Source: Acidobacteriota bacterium
GTDB lineage: Bacteria > Acidobacteriota > Blastocatellia > Pyrinomonadales > Pyrinomonadaceae
Reading direction: 5' to 3'
Length of the DNA stretch: 64,000 nucleotides
NCBI GenBank assembly: GCA_016700075.1
Contig: CP065000.1
Coordinates: 868,001 to 932,000, forward strand
Shown here: positions 21,759-30,321 of the stretch, piece after piece
How positions within the stretch are numbered: the first letter of the stretch is position 1
How the letters are laid out: each line of letters opens with the position of its first letter
Translations under genes and position numbers: made by a program
The notes under the pieces: model-generated
What the model was told of the DNA's origin: nothing
What the model saw: only the letters and a program-made list of their open reading frames with translations
Database searches by the model: none

Positions 21759-22913
21759 TTAGCGGCTCGAGGGCTGTTTCGTTCGGATCATAGGGGCTTG
21801 TTGCGGGTCGAGGCGGACGGCTCGGCGGAGTGAACCGTTGAACCTTGCGCTGCCGACGATCTGGCCGGTTGCGTTGATGGCCCGGACGTCGGTGATCTCC
21901 CAACCTGCACTTGCCGGATCGAGCAATGCGTTGAGGTCTTGGATCCCGGCGGCGGCTGTCCAGATGACCGGTTTCGACCAGAGGCTGACCGATGCGTTGA
22001 ACAGCGACGCTTTGCCGATGGCGACGCCCGCGTCGTTGATGTCGTAGAGCCAACTTTGATTCGAGCCCTGAAGCTGTCCGACCAGCGTCAACTGCGGCGA
22101 ACCCGGCACGCGAACGTCCCAGACGGCACCGCTGCCGGCGTAAAACCCAACGGTCTGACCCGGCGACGAGACAAACCCGACGGCGTAGCCCGCATTGTTA
22201 ATGCCCTCGCCGCGATTCAATGGACCGCCGTTTCGTGGCAGCTCTTCGATCTGTCCGTTGCGGAAAAGCAGCGGAGTTGACTGGGTCGCAGGACCGGCTG
22301 CTCCGACGACATCGCCGAGTTCATTTATGCCCCAGCCGCTCGTGGACTGGCCGTTATAACTACCGAACCGCTGCAACTGAATCTCGCCGGTCGGCAGTTG
22401 AAACGCCGAGTACGCCTCGGTCGCTGGGGTAAATGCCGGATACGACCCAGGCGGTGCGAGCCCGCTGATTGTGCCGGTAAATCTACCGTCGTCGTTCATT
22501 CCTTGAACGCGCGAGGTGGCGTAGAAAAAGTTTGGTGAAAACCAGGATTGATCGGGTACGATGAAATAGTTTCCGCCGCGAAAGACCCAACCCCAACTCT
22601 GGCCGGTGAACGTTCCAACGACATTTCCAAAACGGTCGATGCCCGTCGCGTAACGGTTGCCGTCAACCGGCAGATTGGTGACCACGCCGTTCTGCCACAC
22701 CGCGGGCAGGCCGGATTGGTGAGAGATGTCGTACGAAAGCACAACATTTCCCAACGAATTGATCGCCACACCGCTCGACGAAGTGCTACCCGATACAGCG
22801 GAACCCACGTCCACTACTAAAAAGCGAGTCTGCGCCTGCAACGCGAGCGGCAAGCAAAAAAGAATGAAGAACAAGGCCCCAAAGGTCAGCTTGAGCACGA
22901 ATCGTTTCATCAT
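21759..22913 (-). CDS. Secreted HAF-repeat protein
   Basis: 384 residues with a clear signal peptide (MMKRFVLKLTFGALFFILFC, cleavage near LQAQT). The mature part is made of repeats of the 'probable extracellular HAF' type, a beta-propeller-like unit containing GINxxGxVVGxxxxxxxxxAFLW: GVAINSLGNVVLSYD, GIDRFGNVVGTF, GMNDDGRFTGTISG, GINELGDVVGAAG, GINNAGYAVGFVS, DINDAGVAIGKA and AINATGQIVGSARFNG. The last repeat ends RRAVRLDP, as is usual in this family. The second Met (ATG at 22910) is better spaced from the AGGAGG. Function is unknown; such proteins are extracellular in many soil bacteria. It stands alone between repeat clusters. Confidence 0.8.
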   Translation of the reverse strand: MMKRFVLKLTFGALFFILFCLPLALQAQTRFLVVDVGSAVSGSTSSSGVAINSLGNVVLSYDISHQSGLPAVWQNGVVTNLPVDGNRYATGIDRFGNVVGTFTGQSWGWVFRGGNYFIVPDQSWFSPNFFYATSRVQGMNDDGRFTGTISGLAPPGSYPAFTPATEAYSAFQLPTGEIQLQRFGSYNGQSTSGWGINELGDVVGAAGPATQSTPLLFRNGQIEELPRNGGPLNRGEGINNAGYAVGFVSSPGQTVGFYAGSGAVWDVRVPGSPQLTLVGQLQGSNQSWLYDINDAGVAIGKASLFNASVSLWSKPVIWTAAAGIQDLNALLDPASAGWEITDVRAINATGQIVGSARFNGSLRRAVRLDPQQAPMIRTKQPSSR

Positions 22914-23057
22914 TCGCCTCCTTTCAAATTAGGATTGAGGGGTCCAGTTGCGGATTCTATCGCGAATTATCGAGAAATGCAATAGTTTTCGGAACGGCTG
23001 TAACATGGAAGATCGATCCGCGTTTACGGTGTGGCGGCGGATGTAATAGAATGAAGT

Positions 23058-23142
23058 AGCCCGATAGCGGGCTTTTTTTGCGGAATGAAACACAGGCCGG
23101 CAGCCTGCGGCCCGACAGCATTGCCCCGCTCTTGAAGCGGGG
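23058..23142. repeat. Cluster of three small hairpins
   Basis: AGCCCG/CGGGCT followed by seven T's (23058-23079), a GGCCGGCAGCCTGCGGCC piece (23096-23113), and CCCCGCT/AGCGGGG followed by five T's (23124-23147). The T runs face the plus strand, where no gene ends, so these are more likely dispersed repeats than terminators of neighbours. The rest of the 22914-23182 gap is empty. Confidence 0.5.
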
Positions 23143-23182
23143 TTTTTGTTTCGGTAAGGAATTCGGGCTCTAGCCCGAAAGA

Positions 23183-23704
23183 TCACCAGCCCATTCTCTC
23201 TCGAAGTGCAGTGATGTGTGCAGTGTGATGCTGCGAATGCCACGCGTAGAGAGCGAGAGCCGCCTCGAGTTTCCAGACGCCGGTCTCGGGATGAAGGAAT
23301 TCGCGGTGAAAGTCGGCGTCCGTCATTGAGCGGAGCAATGCCGCCCAGCGAGCGTGAATTCCCTCGATCATTTTCAGCGAGACATCAACGGGCAGCCTGC
23401 TGTCCGCGAGTTCGGCCCAAAGATCTTCGTGATACGGCTTTATGGTCGGTGAATCTTCCGTCAAGGCCAATTTGAAGCGGCTGTAGGCGTTCGCGTGGCT
23501 GTCGGCAATGTGGTGAACCGTCTGGCGTACCGTCCAGCCGCCGTCTCGATAGGGCGTATCGAGCTGAGCGTCTTCCAGTCCTGAAACAGCCTCAGACAGT
23601 CTTGCCGGCAACCGGTCTATGACCGCGATACGGCCGTTGCGGGCTTCGACGGAGTGATCGAAACCATGTTCAAATTCGCCGATAGGAAAACGCAGATCGT
23701 CCAT
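23183..23704 (-). CDS. DinB/YfiT-family putative metal-dependent thiol transferase
   Basis: 173 residues. The N-terminus DDLRFPIGEFEHGF is that of the YfiT/BstA branch of the DinB superfamily, four-helix-bundle proteins with three metal-binding histidines. The metal motifs are present: VRQTVHHIADSHANAY and WHSQHHTAHI. In Firmicutes BstA moves bacillithiol onto xenobiotics; in a bacterium outside that group the thiol substrate is not known. The gene begins 6 bases after the dnaB stop and so is probably at the tail of the ispE-dnaB run. The family is sure, the reaction is not. Confidence 0.85.
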   Translation of the reverse strand: MDDLRFPIGEFEHGFDHSVEARNGRIAVIDRLPARLSEAVSGLEDAQLDTPYRDGGWTVRQTVHHIADSHANAYSRFKLALTEDSPTIKPYHEDLWAELADSRLPVDVSLKMIEGIHARWAALLRSMTDADFHREFLHPETGVWKLEAALALYAWHSQHHTAHITALRERMGW

Positions 23705-23710
23705 TTCGCA

Positions 23711-25072
23711 CTAGCCTCTGTATAAGTCCTCGAACCTGGTGAAATCCTTTAGGAATGCCATCTTGATGTCGCCCGTCGGGCCGTTGCGTTGTTTGGCGAT
23801 GATCAACTCCGCCTGGCCCTGATTCTCTTCGGAATGGTTGTAATAATCATCGCGATAGATGAACGCGACGATGTCGGCGTCCTGCTCGATACTGCCTGAG
23901 TCGCGAAGGTCCGACATGACCGGACGCGGCGGATTGCGGGCTTCGGGGGCACGTGACAACTGCGACAACGCAACGACCGGAACGTCCAATTCTTTAGCGA
24001 GTGCCTTTAATTCACGCGAGATCTGCGAAACTTCCTGCTGCCGCGATTCGACCCGCCTGTTCGATCCCATCAACTGCAGATAGTCCACTACAACCAGATC
24101 TAGCGCCTTTTGCTCGGCCGCAAGGCGTCGGCATTTCGCCCGCATTTCCAAAACGGAAATTCCCGGCGAATCGTCGATATGAATATTAGCCCGCGAAAGG
24201 CTGCCGACCGCGATACCGAGCCGTTCTATTTCAGCCGTCATCAGCCTTCCGGTGCGAAAACGCTGTGCGTTTATGCGAGCCTCGCTTGCAAGCATACGTG
24301 TGACGAGCGATTCGCGGGACATTTCAAGCGAGAAAATAGCAACGACCGCACCCGTTCGCAGCGCCGCATTTTGTGCGACGTTCAAACAAAAGGCCGTTTT
24401 TCCCATCGACGGGCGGCCCGCAACGATTATCAGATCGCTCCTCTGCAGCCCCGATGTCATGTCGTCAAGGTCACGAAAGCCCGTCGAAAGGCCTGTGAGG
24501 GCGTTCGGATCGCCTGCGGAGCGTTCCTTGATATTCTCAAAGACCTTTTTGATGGTCGTTTCTATATCAACAAAGCTTTGATTCGTGCGGCCCTCGGCAA
24601 TGTTGAAGATCGCCTGCTCGGCACGGTCCAATATGATGTCCGTTTCGTGATCCTGCTCTAATGCTTCGCTGGTGATGCTGTTGCAGGCACGGATCAGGCT
24701 GCGAAGGACCGATTTTTCCCGGACCACACGGACATATTCGTCGATATTAGTCGCGTGCGGCACGCCGAGCGTCAGATTTGATATTGCCGATATGCCGCCG
24801 ATGGTATCGAGCATTCCCTCTTTGCGGAGTTCTTCGCCGATCAGGATCGGGTCGATGGCACGCCCATGCTCGAAAAGCGAGATCATCGCCGAAAAGACCT
24901 GTCGATTCAGCGGCTGATAGAAATCATCCGCCTGCAGCTTTTCCAGCGCCTGCGAAAGTAGAGCGTTGTCGAGCAGGATCGCCCCCAAAATGACGCGTTC
25001 GCTGTCCTCGCTCGACGGCAAAGGCCTTTCCAGGTACTGATCGTTGAGGTTGCTGTTGAGCATTCTGGCCAT
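23711..25072 (-). CDS. dnaB: Replicative DNA helicase DnaB
   Basis: Hexameric helicase of the replication fork. 453 residues, full length, no intein. Seen: the N-terminal domain LPSSEDSERVILGAILLDNA, the linker helix, and the RecA-like domain with Walker A AGRPSMGKTAF, SLEMSRESLVTRML, Walker B LVVVDYLQLM, the SQISRELKALAKELDVPVVA motif, SQLSRAPEAR and LRDSGSIEQDADIVAFIYRD. It follows rplI on the same strand but beyond an intrinsic terminator, so it may use a separate promoter. The rpsF-rpsR-rplI-dnaB order is common in bacteria. Confidence 0.97.
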   Translation of the reverse strand: MARMLNSNLNDQYLERPLPSSEDSERVILGAILLDNALLSQALEKLQADDFYQPLNRQVFSAMISLFEHGRAIDPILIGEELRKEGMLDTIGGISAISNLTLGVPHATNIDEYVRVVREKSVLRSLIRACNSITSEALEQDHETDIILDRAEQAIFNIAEGRTNQSFVDIETTIKKVFENIKERSAGDPNALTGLSTGFRDLDDMTSGLQRSDLIIVAGRPSMGKTAFCLNVAQNAALRTGAVVAIFSLEMSRESLVTRMLASEARINAQRFRTGRLMTAEIERLGIAVGSLSRANIHIDDSPGISVLEMRAKCRRLAAEQKALDLVVVDYLQLMGSNRRVESRQQEVSQISRELKALAKELDVPVVALSQLSRAPEARNPPRPVMSDLRDSGSIEQDADIVAFIYRDDYYNHSEENQGQAELIIAKQRNGPTGDIKMAFLKDFTRFEDLYRG

Positions 25073-25140
25073 AGAAGTGCTAGCCCAAAATGGCGGGGCA
25101 AGGCGCCGAAACGGGTCGGGAGATCGCCGTTTTAGAGAGT

Positions 25141-25170
25141 AAAAAAGACCGCAAATGTGAACTTGCAGTC
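25141..25170 (-). terminator. Intrinsic terminator after rplI
   Basis: On the minus strand GACTGCAA pairs with TTGCGGTC around an 8-base loop (one G-U pair), followed by six T's (25146-25141). It separates rplI from dnaB in the 196-base gap. Confidence 0.75.
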
Positions 25171-25268
25171 TCTTATATTACGCGCGTGCTGAGCGGTATT
25201 TCAAAGCCGGTTCTCGGATTGTCCGTAAGGCTTTTCTTTGCCTATATTTGGCGCGAAAAAACGGAGAA

Positions 25269-25892
25269 TTAGCCCTCGGCTTCCTCTTCTGCAGGAGCGT
25301 CAGCAGCCGCTTCTTCGGTCGCGGGTGCCTCTTCAGCGGGCGTTTCCTCAGCAGCCGGAGCTGCCGCATCAACGGCCTCGGCTTTAGCTTCCTTTTCAGC
25401 TTTCCTGGCCTTTTTCTCTTCCTTTTCGGGCATTTCGCCGCCTTCGCCGGTAACAGTTACAGGAATGGTCAGCGAAACTTCGCGGTGCAGTTTGACCGTG
25501 ACGGTATATTCGCCCGTTTCCTTGATCGCGTCGCGAAGGTTAACACGCTTACGGTCGATCTCGTAGCCTTTGGCCTTAAGAGCGTCAGCAATGTCCATCG
25601 AGGTGACCGAGCCGAACAGAGTGCCGTGTTCGCCCGCTTTGCGCTCGAAGGTAAGCGTGATGTTTTCCATCTGCTCGCGCTGAGCGTCGGCAGTAGCTTT
25701 TTCGACCGCCGCTTTCTTGAGCAGGGCCGCACGCTCCTGTTCGATCTGCTTTACGTTTCCTTTGGTCGCAAGCGTCGCCAGCCCTTTCGGCAGCAGATAA
25801 TTGCGTGCATAGCCCGCCTTGACCTTAACGATCTCGCCGCGTCCGCCGACGTGGTCCAGATCTTCTCTCAAAAGTATCGTTGTAGTTGCCAT
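25269..25892 (-). CDS. rplI: 50S ribosomal protein L9 with acidic C-terminal extension
   Basis: Large-subunit protein L9. Seen: the N-terminal domain TTILLREDLDHVGGRGEIVK with VKAGYARNYLLPKGLA, the long central helix KQIEQERAALLKKAAVEKAT, and the C-terminal domain LFGSVTSMDIADALKAKGYE with HREVSLTIPVTV. The L9 core ends near residue 150. About 55 more residues follow, first Lys/Glu-rich and then Ala/Glu/Pro-rich, so the protein is 207 residues against a usual 148-150. The tail is probably disordered and resembles those of S2 and L25 here. It is third in rpsF-rpsR-rplI. Confidence 0.95.
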   Translation of the reverse strand: MATTTILLREDLDHVGGRGEIVKVKAGYARNYLLPKGLATLATKGNVKQIEQERAALLKKAAVEKATADAQREQMENITLTFERKAGEHGTLFGSVTSMDIADALKAKGYEIDRKRVNLRDAIKETGEYTVTVKLHREVSLTIPVTVTGEGGEMPEKEEKKARKAEKEAKAEAVDAAAPAAEETPAEEAPATEEAAADAPAEEEAEG

Positions 25893-25948
25893 GATATCCT
25901 CATTTTCCGGCGCTGAGGCCGGACGAAAGCCGCACGATGCGGCGAAAA

Positions 25949-26230
25949 TTAGTCTGCTACGAACGGCAGCAGCGCCATCGAACGCGCACGCTTGATGGCC
26001 TTTGCCAGACGACGCTGATCGCGGGCCGTTATGCCCGATATGCGGCGCGGCATGATCTTTCCGCGTTCAGGAATGAACTGCTTCAGCAGGTCAACATCCT
26101 TCCAATCAATGTAATCCGGCACGGCAAGCCGCGGACGGCGGCGTTGATATCGCCTAGGGCGATCGCCGATGACCTCTTCGTCCAAGCCAAGGTCTTTGTC
26201 GTTCAATATATCCAATTCTTTTTCTGCCAT
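25949..26230 (-). CDS. rpsR: 30S ribosomal protein S18
   Basis: Small-subunit platform protein that pairs with S6. 93 residues. The conserved core is present: YIDWKDVDLLKQFIPERGKI, then MPRRISGITARDQRRLAKAI and KRARSMALLPF. The N-terminal 40 residues are longer than in E. coli (75 residues), with an acidic stretch DILNDKDLGLDEEV before the basic RPRRYQRRRPR. It lies between rpsF and rplI, the normal order. Confidence 0.95.
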   Translation of the reverse strand: MAEKELDILNDKDLGLDEEVIGDRPRRYQRRRPRLAVPDYIDWKDVDLLKQFIPERGKIMPRRISGITARDQRRLAKAIKRARSMALLPFVAD

Positions 26231-26257
26231 TATCTTTCTCCTATACGCGATCGGCCG

Positions 26258-26665
26258 TTAGGCTTCCGCTGTAGCCTCCGGTGCCGCATTTTCTTCAGCG
26301 GTAGGACGGAACGACGCTCGTTTTGCCGAACGTGTCTCGCGCTTTGTACGGCGTTTGTCAGCGGTCTTTCGCTCTTCGTCAACGCGGACGGTGATGTACC
26401 GCATGATCATGTCGTTGACGCGCATTCGACGTTCGAGCTCAGCGATCTCCTGCCCCGAACCCGTGATCTCGAACAGCACGTAGTGGCCTTCGGTTTTCTT
26501 CTGGATCGGATAAGCAAGATTTCGGATACCCATGTCTTCCATGTTGACGACCTCTCCGCCCTCTTTCTTGATTAATTTGCCGACCGCATCATTCAGCTTG
26601 CCTATCTTTTCGGCAGGCGTTTCCGGATCGACGATGTACATTACTTCGTATGTTCTGGTTGCCAT
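26258..26665 (-). CDS. rpsF: 30S ribosomal protein S6
   Basis: Small-subunit protein that binds S18. 135 residues. Seen: RTYEVMYIVDPETPAEKIGK at the start, the MEDMGIRNLAYPIQKKTEGH block with YVLFEITGSG, and MRVNDMIMRYITVRVDEER. After about residue 100 comes a basic and then Ala/Glu-rich tail, a milder form of the tails on S2, L9 and L25. It heads the rpsF-rpsR-rplI unit, 61 bases after the pth stop. Confidence 0.95.
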   Translation of the reverse strand: MATRTYEVMYIVDPETPAEKIGKLNDAVGKLIKKEGGEVVNMEDMGIRNLAYPIQKKTEGHYVLFEITGSGQEIAELERRMRVNDMIMRYITVRVDEERKTADKRRTKRETRSAKRASFRPTAEENAAPEATAEA

Positions 26666-26725
26666 TTATTTCACTATCTCCTTCTGGATGAACAACTTCG
26701 CCTCTATCGTGCGAAGTAAGGAACT

Positions 26726-27313
26726 CTATTCACTCTCTGTTGACGCGGGCGATGTGTTCCATTTCGCCATCGCCGCATCCAAACCTTTCAATATCACGTC
26801 CTCGACCGCGTCGGCGGCACTTTCGAGCAGTTCACCAAGCAGTTTTTCTTCCCGGCTTGAAAATTTCTCAAGCACGAACCGCGACGCGTCGGCGACCGGA
26901 TGATCCGGCCCGATGCCGATGCGGAGCCGTTTGAACTCCTGCGTTCCGAGGTTGTCAATTATCGACCTAAGGCCGTTCTGCCCGCCGTGCGAGCCCTTGC
27001 CGCGAAGCCTCAGTGTCCCGTACGGAATGGCGAGGTCATCGGATATCACGATCAAGTTGTCAACCGACCTGTTCTCACCGGCTACGAGGCATTTGACCGC
27101 CTCACCGCTGAGATTCATAAAGGTCTGCGGCTTTGCAAGCTCGACGACCGATTCGCCGATCCTGCCGCGGCCTGACAGCGATCTGCATTCAGATCGCTTG
27201 ACCGGCACATTCATTCTCTCGGCAAGCAGGTCGATGACCATGAAACCGAGATTGTGCCTCGTCCGGGAATACCGGTCGCCCGGATTTCCCAAGCCGACTA
27301 CAAGCCAATGCAC
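26726..27313 (-). CDS. pth: Peptidyl-tRNA hydrolase
   Basis: Frees tRNA from peptidyl-tRNA that has dropped off the ribosome. 195 residues, normal for Pth. Seen: LVVGLGNPGDRYSRTRHNLG with the catalytic His in RHNLGF, AKPQTFMNLSGEAV with the substrate-binding Asn, the Asp in VISDDLAIPYGTLRLRGKGS, and GGQNGLRSIIDNLGTQEFKR with LRIGIG. It starts 18 bases after the rplY stop; the rplY-pth pair is a common arrangement. Confidence 0.96.
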   Translation of the reverse strand: MHWLVVGLGNPGDRYSRTRHNLGFMVIDLLAERMNVPVKRSECRSLSGRGRIGESVVELAKPQTFMNLSGEAVKCLVAGENRSVDNLIVISDDLAIPYGTLRLRGKGSHGGQNGLRSIIDNLGTQEFKRLRIGIGPDHPVADASRFVLEKFSSREEKLLGELLESAADAVEDVILKGLDAAMAKWNTSPASTESE

Positions 27314-27331
27314 GCGGACGTCAGCGGCGAA

Positions 27332-27991
27332 CTATTCGCCGCCCTCCGTTTCCTCACCTGCAGGAGCCGGCTCTTCCCCGGCAACCTCAGGCTGTGCTCC
27401 CTCTTCGACCTGCGGTTCGAGCTCGGGTTCTTTGACCATCGTGACCGCCGCTACGAGCGTGTCGCCCGGAGCGTGTATCTCGATGCCGTCGTCGACCTTA
27501 AGGTCAGAAACGTGCAGCGAATCGCCGACGGCGAGTTCCGAGACGTCAATGATGATCGCATCGGGAGCCTTTGCGGGCTCGCACAATATTTTGACCTCGC
27601 GGAGCTGCTGCTCGAGCAAACCGCCATCCATTTTCACGCCGACGGGCTCGCCTTCGAGGTGAATAGGCACGGTCATTTCGATCTTTTCGCCCTTGACGAG
27701 GCGTCGGAGATCGGCGTGCATCAGTCGCCCTTTCAGTGCATGTATCTGACGGTCCTGAAAGATGACGTCCGTTGTCTCTTCGCCTGCGATCTCAAGCGAG
27801 AATACCGTATTAGCACCCGAATCAGACCTCAAAACAGCCGCCAGATCAGCCAACTCCGCGGAGATGGAGACGCTGCCGCCTTTGCCGCCGTAAACGATCG
27901 CCGGGATCTTGCCTGCCGCACGCATGCGGCGAGCTTCGTTCTTTCCACGCGAATCGCGTTTTTCTGCCTTGATTACAAACTTTTCTGCCAT
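27332..27991 (-). CDS. rplY: 50S ribosomal protein L25/general stress protein Ctc
   Basis: 5S rRNA-binding protein of the long, two-domain Ctc/TL5 type (219 residues). Seen: the N-terminal L25 domain KRDSRGKNEARRMRAAGKIP with AIVYGG, the VIFQDRQIHALKGRLMHADL segment with RRL, and the C-terminal beta domain IHLEGEPVGVKMDGGLLEQQ. It ends in a Glu/Pro/Gly-rich tail (last 28 residues). It lies between prs and pth, the widespread prs-rplY-pth order. Confidence 0.95.
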   Translation of the reverse strand: MAEKFVIKAEKRDSRGKNEARRMRAAGKIPAIVYGGKGGSVSISAELADLAAVLRSDSGANTVFSLEIAGEETTDVIFQDRQIHALKGRLMHADLRRLVKGEKIEMTVPIHLEGEPVGVKMDGGLLEQQLREVKILCEPAKAPDAIIIDVSELAVGDSLHVSDLKVDDGIEIHAPGDTLVAAVTMVKEPELEPQVEEGAQPEVAGEEPAPAGEETEGGE

Positions 27992-28008
27992 AAAAATTCC
28001 TCCGAGCG

Positions 28009-28965
28009 TTAAATGAACAACTTAGAAACGCTCGTTTCGTCATGTATAGACCTGATCGCCGCTGCCAGCAGCCCGGCGACACTCAAAACCTCAATTTTTC
28101 CGCCTTCGACGAGCGGCATCCCGTTCTCATGAATGGGAATAGTGTTAGTAACGATCACCTTTTTAAGGTGAGAATTGCGGATATTGTCAACAGCCTTGCC
28201 CGACAGCACGCCGTGCGTAAAGCACGCGAATATATCATTCGCACCTGCGTTGTGCAGTGCCTCAGCGACCTTGCATATCGTCCCGCCCGTATCGCACATA
28301 TCGTCGATGATCAGGCAGTTCTTGCCGCTGACGTCGCCGACGATGTTCATCACATCGGCCTCGTTCGCGCGCTCGCGCCGTTTGTCGCACAGAGCGAGCC
28401 CTGCGTCGAGCCGTTTTGCATAGGCCCTTGCACGTTCAGCACCGCCTGTATCCGGAGCGACAACAATGAGATTCTCGATCGGGTTCTCCCGAAAATAGTC
28501 CACGACTATCGGTGCTGCGTACAAATGGTCGACCGGAATATCGAAAAACCCTTGTATCTGCGCCGCATGCAGGTCTATCGTCAAGATCCGTTGTGCACCG
28601 GCGGTCGTGATGAGATTCGCGACCAGCTTCGCGGCGATCGGAACCCGCGGACGGTCTTTTTTGTCCGACCGGGCATAACCGAAATAGGGAATGACCGCCG
28701 TGACTCTCTCCGCCGAAGCCCTCACAAATGTATCTATCATTATGAGCAGCTCCATCAGGTTGCGGTCGGTCGGCGGACAGGTCGGCTGAACTATAAATAC
28801 GTCTGAACCGCGAACGTTCTCGCCTATCTGGAAATTGAACTCTCCGTCCGAAAAACGTTCCGTGCTCGCCTTTCCGAGTTCGACGCCCAGATGGCCGCAG
28901 ATCTCCTCGGCAAGCGCGGGGTGCGCATTGCCCGAAAAGATCTTGATTTTTCCTGTCACGCTCAT
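28009..28965 (-). CDS. prs: Ribose-phosphate pyrophosphokinase
   Basis: Makes PRPP from ribose-5-phosphate and ATP for purine, pyrimidine, histidine and NAD synthesis. 318 residues from the ATG at 28965, giving MSVTGKIKIFSGNAHPALAE, the normal PrsA N-terminus; an in-frame upstream start would run into the tRNA gene and is rejected. Seen: RFSDGEFNFQIGENVRGSDV, DLHAAQIQGFFDIPVDHL (flexible catalytic loop region), VVAPDTGGAERARAYAKRL, and the PRPP-binding site CLIIDDMCDTGGTI. It is downstream of tRNA-Gln(TTG) with a small hairpin between them. Confidence 0.96.
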   Translation of the reverse strand: MSVTGKIKIFSGNAHPALAEEICGHLGVELGKASTERFSDGEFNFQIGENVRGSDVFIVQPTCPPTDRNLMELLIMIDTFVRASAERVTAVIPYFGYARSDKKDRPRVPIAAKLVANLITTAGAQRILTIDLHAAQIQGFFDIPVDHLYAAPIVVDYFRENPIENLIVVAPDTGGAERARAYAKRLDAGLALCDKRRERANEADVMNIVGDVSGKNCLIIDDMCDTGGTICKVAEALHNAGANDIFACFTHGVLSGKAVDNIRNSHLKKVIVTNTIPIHENGMPLVEGGKIEVLSVAGLLAAAIRSIHDETSVSKLFI

Positions 28966-29025
28966 TTTGCCACCAAATAAAAGAACGGGCGACCTAACCA
29001 TAGATCGCCCTTTCGTAATTTGCAC

Positions 29026-29100
29026 TGGCTGGGGCGGAAGGATTCGAACCTACGAATGCCGGGACCAAAACCCGGTGCCTTACCACTTGGCGACGCCCCA
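29026..29100 (-). tRNA. tRNA-Gln(TTG)
   Basis: On the minus strand, acceptor TGGGGCG pairs with CGCCCCA (U1-A72, typical of Gln). The D arm is CGCCAAGTGGTAAGGC, the anticodon stem CCGGG/CCCGG holds the loop TTTTGGT with anticodon TTG, the T arm has GGTTCGAATCC, and CCA is encoded. It lies between ispE and prs in the same direction. GGGCGATC...GTCGCCC follows it (29010-28987), a possible processing hairpin. Confidence 0.95.
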
Positions 29101-29138
29101 ATGCTGATACAAAGAAACTTACGGAAACAACCTAACGC

Positions 29139-30020
29139 CTACATTTGAAGCGCCTCGCGATACTCAGAACACGAGATGGCTGATACGGCAAACTTTCGCC
29201 AGGTCGATTCGCGATCGAGGGCTTTCATAGCAGCTTGCCGTGTCTCTTGTTTGTCAAAAATACCGAAAACGCTTGCTCCGCTGCCGCTCATCGCCGCATT
29301 TACGGCACCGAGTTCCAACAAGGTTTCTTTTACTCGCCGGATCTCGGGATAGGCTGCAAAAACGCCCGTTTCCAAGTCATTTATCAATGCCGGCGAGGCT
29401 GGATCAGCGGATCTCATTTCTCGACGGCAAACAGAAAGGATATTTTCCACAGCCCTATTTGTCAAGGTCGGAGCAGTTAAACCGCCGAAAACATCGGCGG
29501 TCGGGACCTCGATATCGGGCGTCACGATCAGCAAATTGCCGCAGTCGATATCAGCAACCGGCTCAATTATTTCGCCGCGGCCCGTTCCGACCGCCGTCCC
29601 GCCAAAAAGAAAGAAAGGAACGTCCGAGCCCAGCTCCTCAGCGATCGAGAACAGATCGATCGACTGGTCCAGGTCCCACAGACGCGACAACCCTATCAAA
29701 GCGACCGCCGCATTGGACGAACCGCCTCCGAGCCCGCCGGGCGAAGGTATCCGCTTGGTCAGATGTATCGAAGCTCCGGCACCGACCGCGAACTGGGAAC
29801 TCAGCAATATAGCCGCCTTCATTACCAGATTGTGCGCGTCTATCGGGATCGAAGGGTCGTCGCAGGTCAGCGTCAGCTTTGAACTCTCTTCAAAATGGAT
29901 GGTGTCGTGAAGCGATACAGTTTGAAACACCGTAAAAAGCTCATGATAGCCGTCCGCCCGCTTGCTTATGACGCGCAGCATTCGGTTGATCTTCGCAAAG
30001 GACGGCAGCTCAAATTTCAT
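29139..30020 (-). CDS. ispE: 4-diphosphocytidyl-2-C-methyl-D-erythritol kinase
   Basis: GHMP kinase of the MEP isoprenoid pathway; phosphorylates CDP-methylerythritol. 293 residues. Seen: LPSFAKINRMLRVISKRADG with YHELFTVFQTVSL at the N-terminus, the GHMP ATP loop RIPSPGGLGGGSSNAAVALI, GSDVPFFLFGGTAVGTGRGE, and the C-terminal AAMSGSGASVFGIF motif. It shows that IPP and DMAPP come from the MEP pathway here, which makes an IDI dispensable for basic isoprenoid supply. First gene of the ispE-tRNA-prs-rplY-pth run, with a promoter directly upstream. Confidence 0.96.
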   Translation of the reverse strand: MKFELPSFAKINRMLRVISKRADGYHELFTVFQTVSLHDTIHFEESSKLTLTCDDPSIPIDAHNLVMKAAILLSSQFAVGAGASIHLTKRIPSPGGLGGGSSNAAVALIGLSRLWDLDQSIDLFSIAEELGSDVPFFLFGGTAVGTGRGEIIEPVADIDCGNLLIVTPDIEVPTADVFGGLTAPTLTNRAVENILSVCRREMRSADPASPALINDLETGVFAAYPEIRRVKETLLELGAVNAAMSGSGASVFGIFDKQETRQAAMKALDRESTWRKFAVSAISCSEYREALQM

Positions 30021-30032
30021 TTCCGTTTGAAA

Positions 30033-30061
30033 AGAATAGGCTAAGCTGCCGCTTCTTTCAA
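30033..30061 (-). promoter_or_regulatory. Sigma-70-type promoter of ispE
   Basis: On the minus strand TTGAAA (30061-30056), a 17-base spacer and TATTCT (30038-30033). The -10 ends 12 bases before the ispE ATG, so the transcript would be nearly leaderless. Confidence 0.55.
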
Positions 30062-30315
30062 TATGGCCAGTGCGTCGGACTGCAGCTTGCCCGCCTGCAT
30101 CATGCCGGACTGCAGGCTGCCAGCCTGCACTGTATTTGACAGCGGGAACGCGGGCACCCCTGCTCGCTCTTCGTCGGACCGCAGGCTGCCAACCTGCAGA
30201 GGTTGCAGAGGCCCGCGCGTCAGCAAGGGCGGTAGCGAACCGCAGCTTCGTCGGACCGCAGCCTGCCAGTCGCGGCTTGCCGCTATGGCACTGCGGTTAG
30301 GCTTGCCTAACCGGC
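30062..30315. repeat. Mosaic of palindromic repeats upstream of ispE
   Basis: Several GCAGGCTGCCAgCCTGCA-like hairpins and a 53-base block at 30144-30196 (starting GGGAACGCGGGCACCCCTGC) that recurs almost unchanged at 36530-36582. CACTGCGGTTAGGCTTGCC and CCCGCGCGTCAGCAAGGGCG also recur at 36605 and 36673. The gap 30021-30461 holds no convincing gene; minus-strand codons here are only translated repeats. Confidence 0.65.
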
Positions 30316-30321
30316 CGCGGC

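Noticed and set aside
23058..23147. Two hairpins with T runs taken as terminators
   Set aside because: They face the plus strand, where no gene ends nearby, and belong to dispersed repeat families; recorded as repeats.
28966..29025. A longer prs starting at 29025
   Set aside because: The extension would run to the 3' end of tRNA-Gln(TTG) and adds residues unlike any PRPP synthetase; the ATG at 28965 gives the normal N-terminus.
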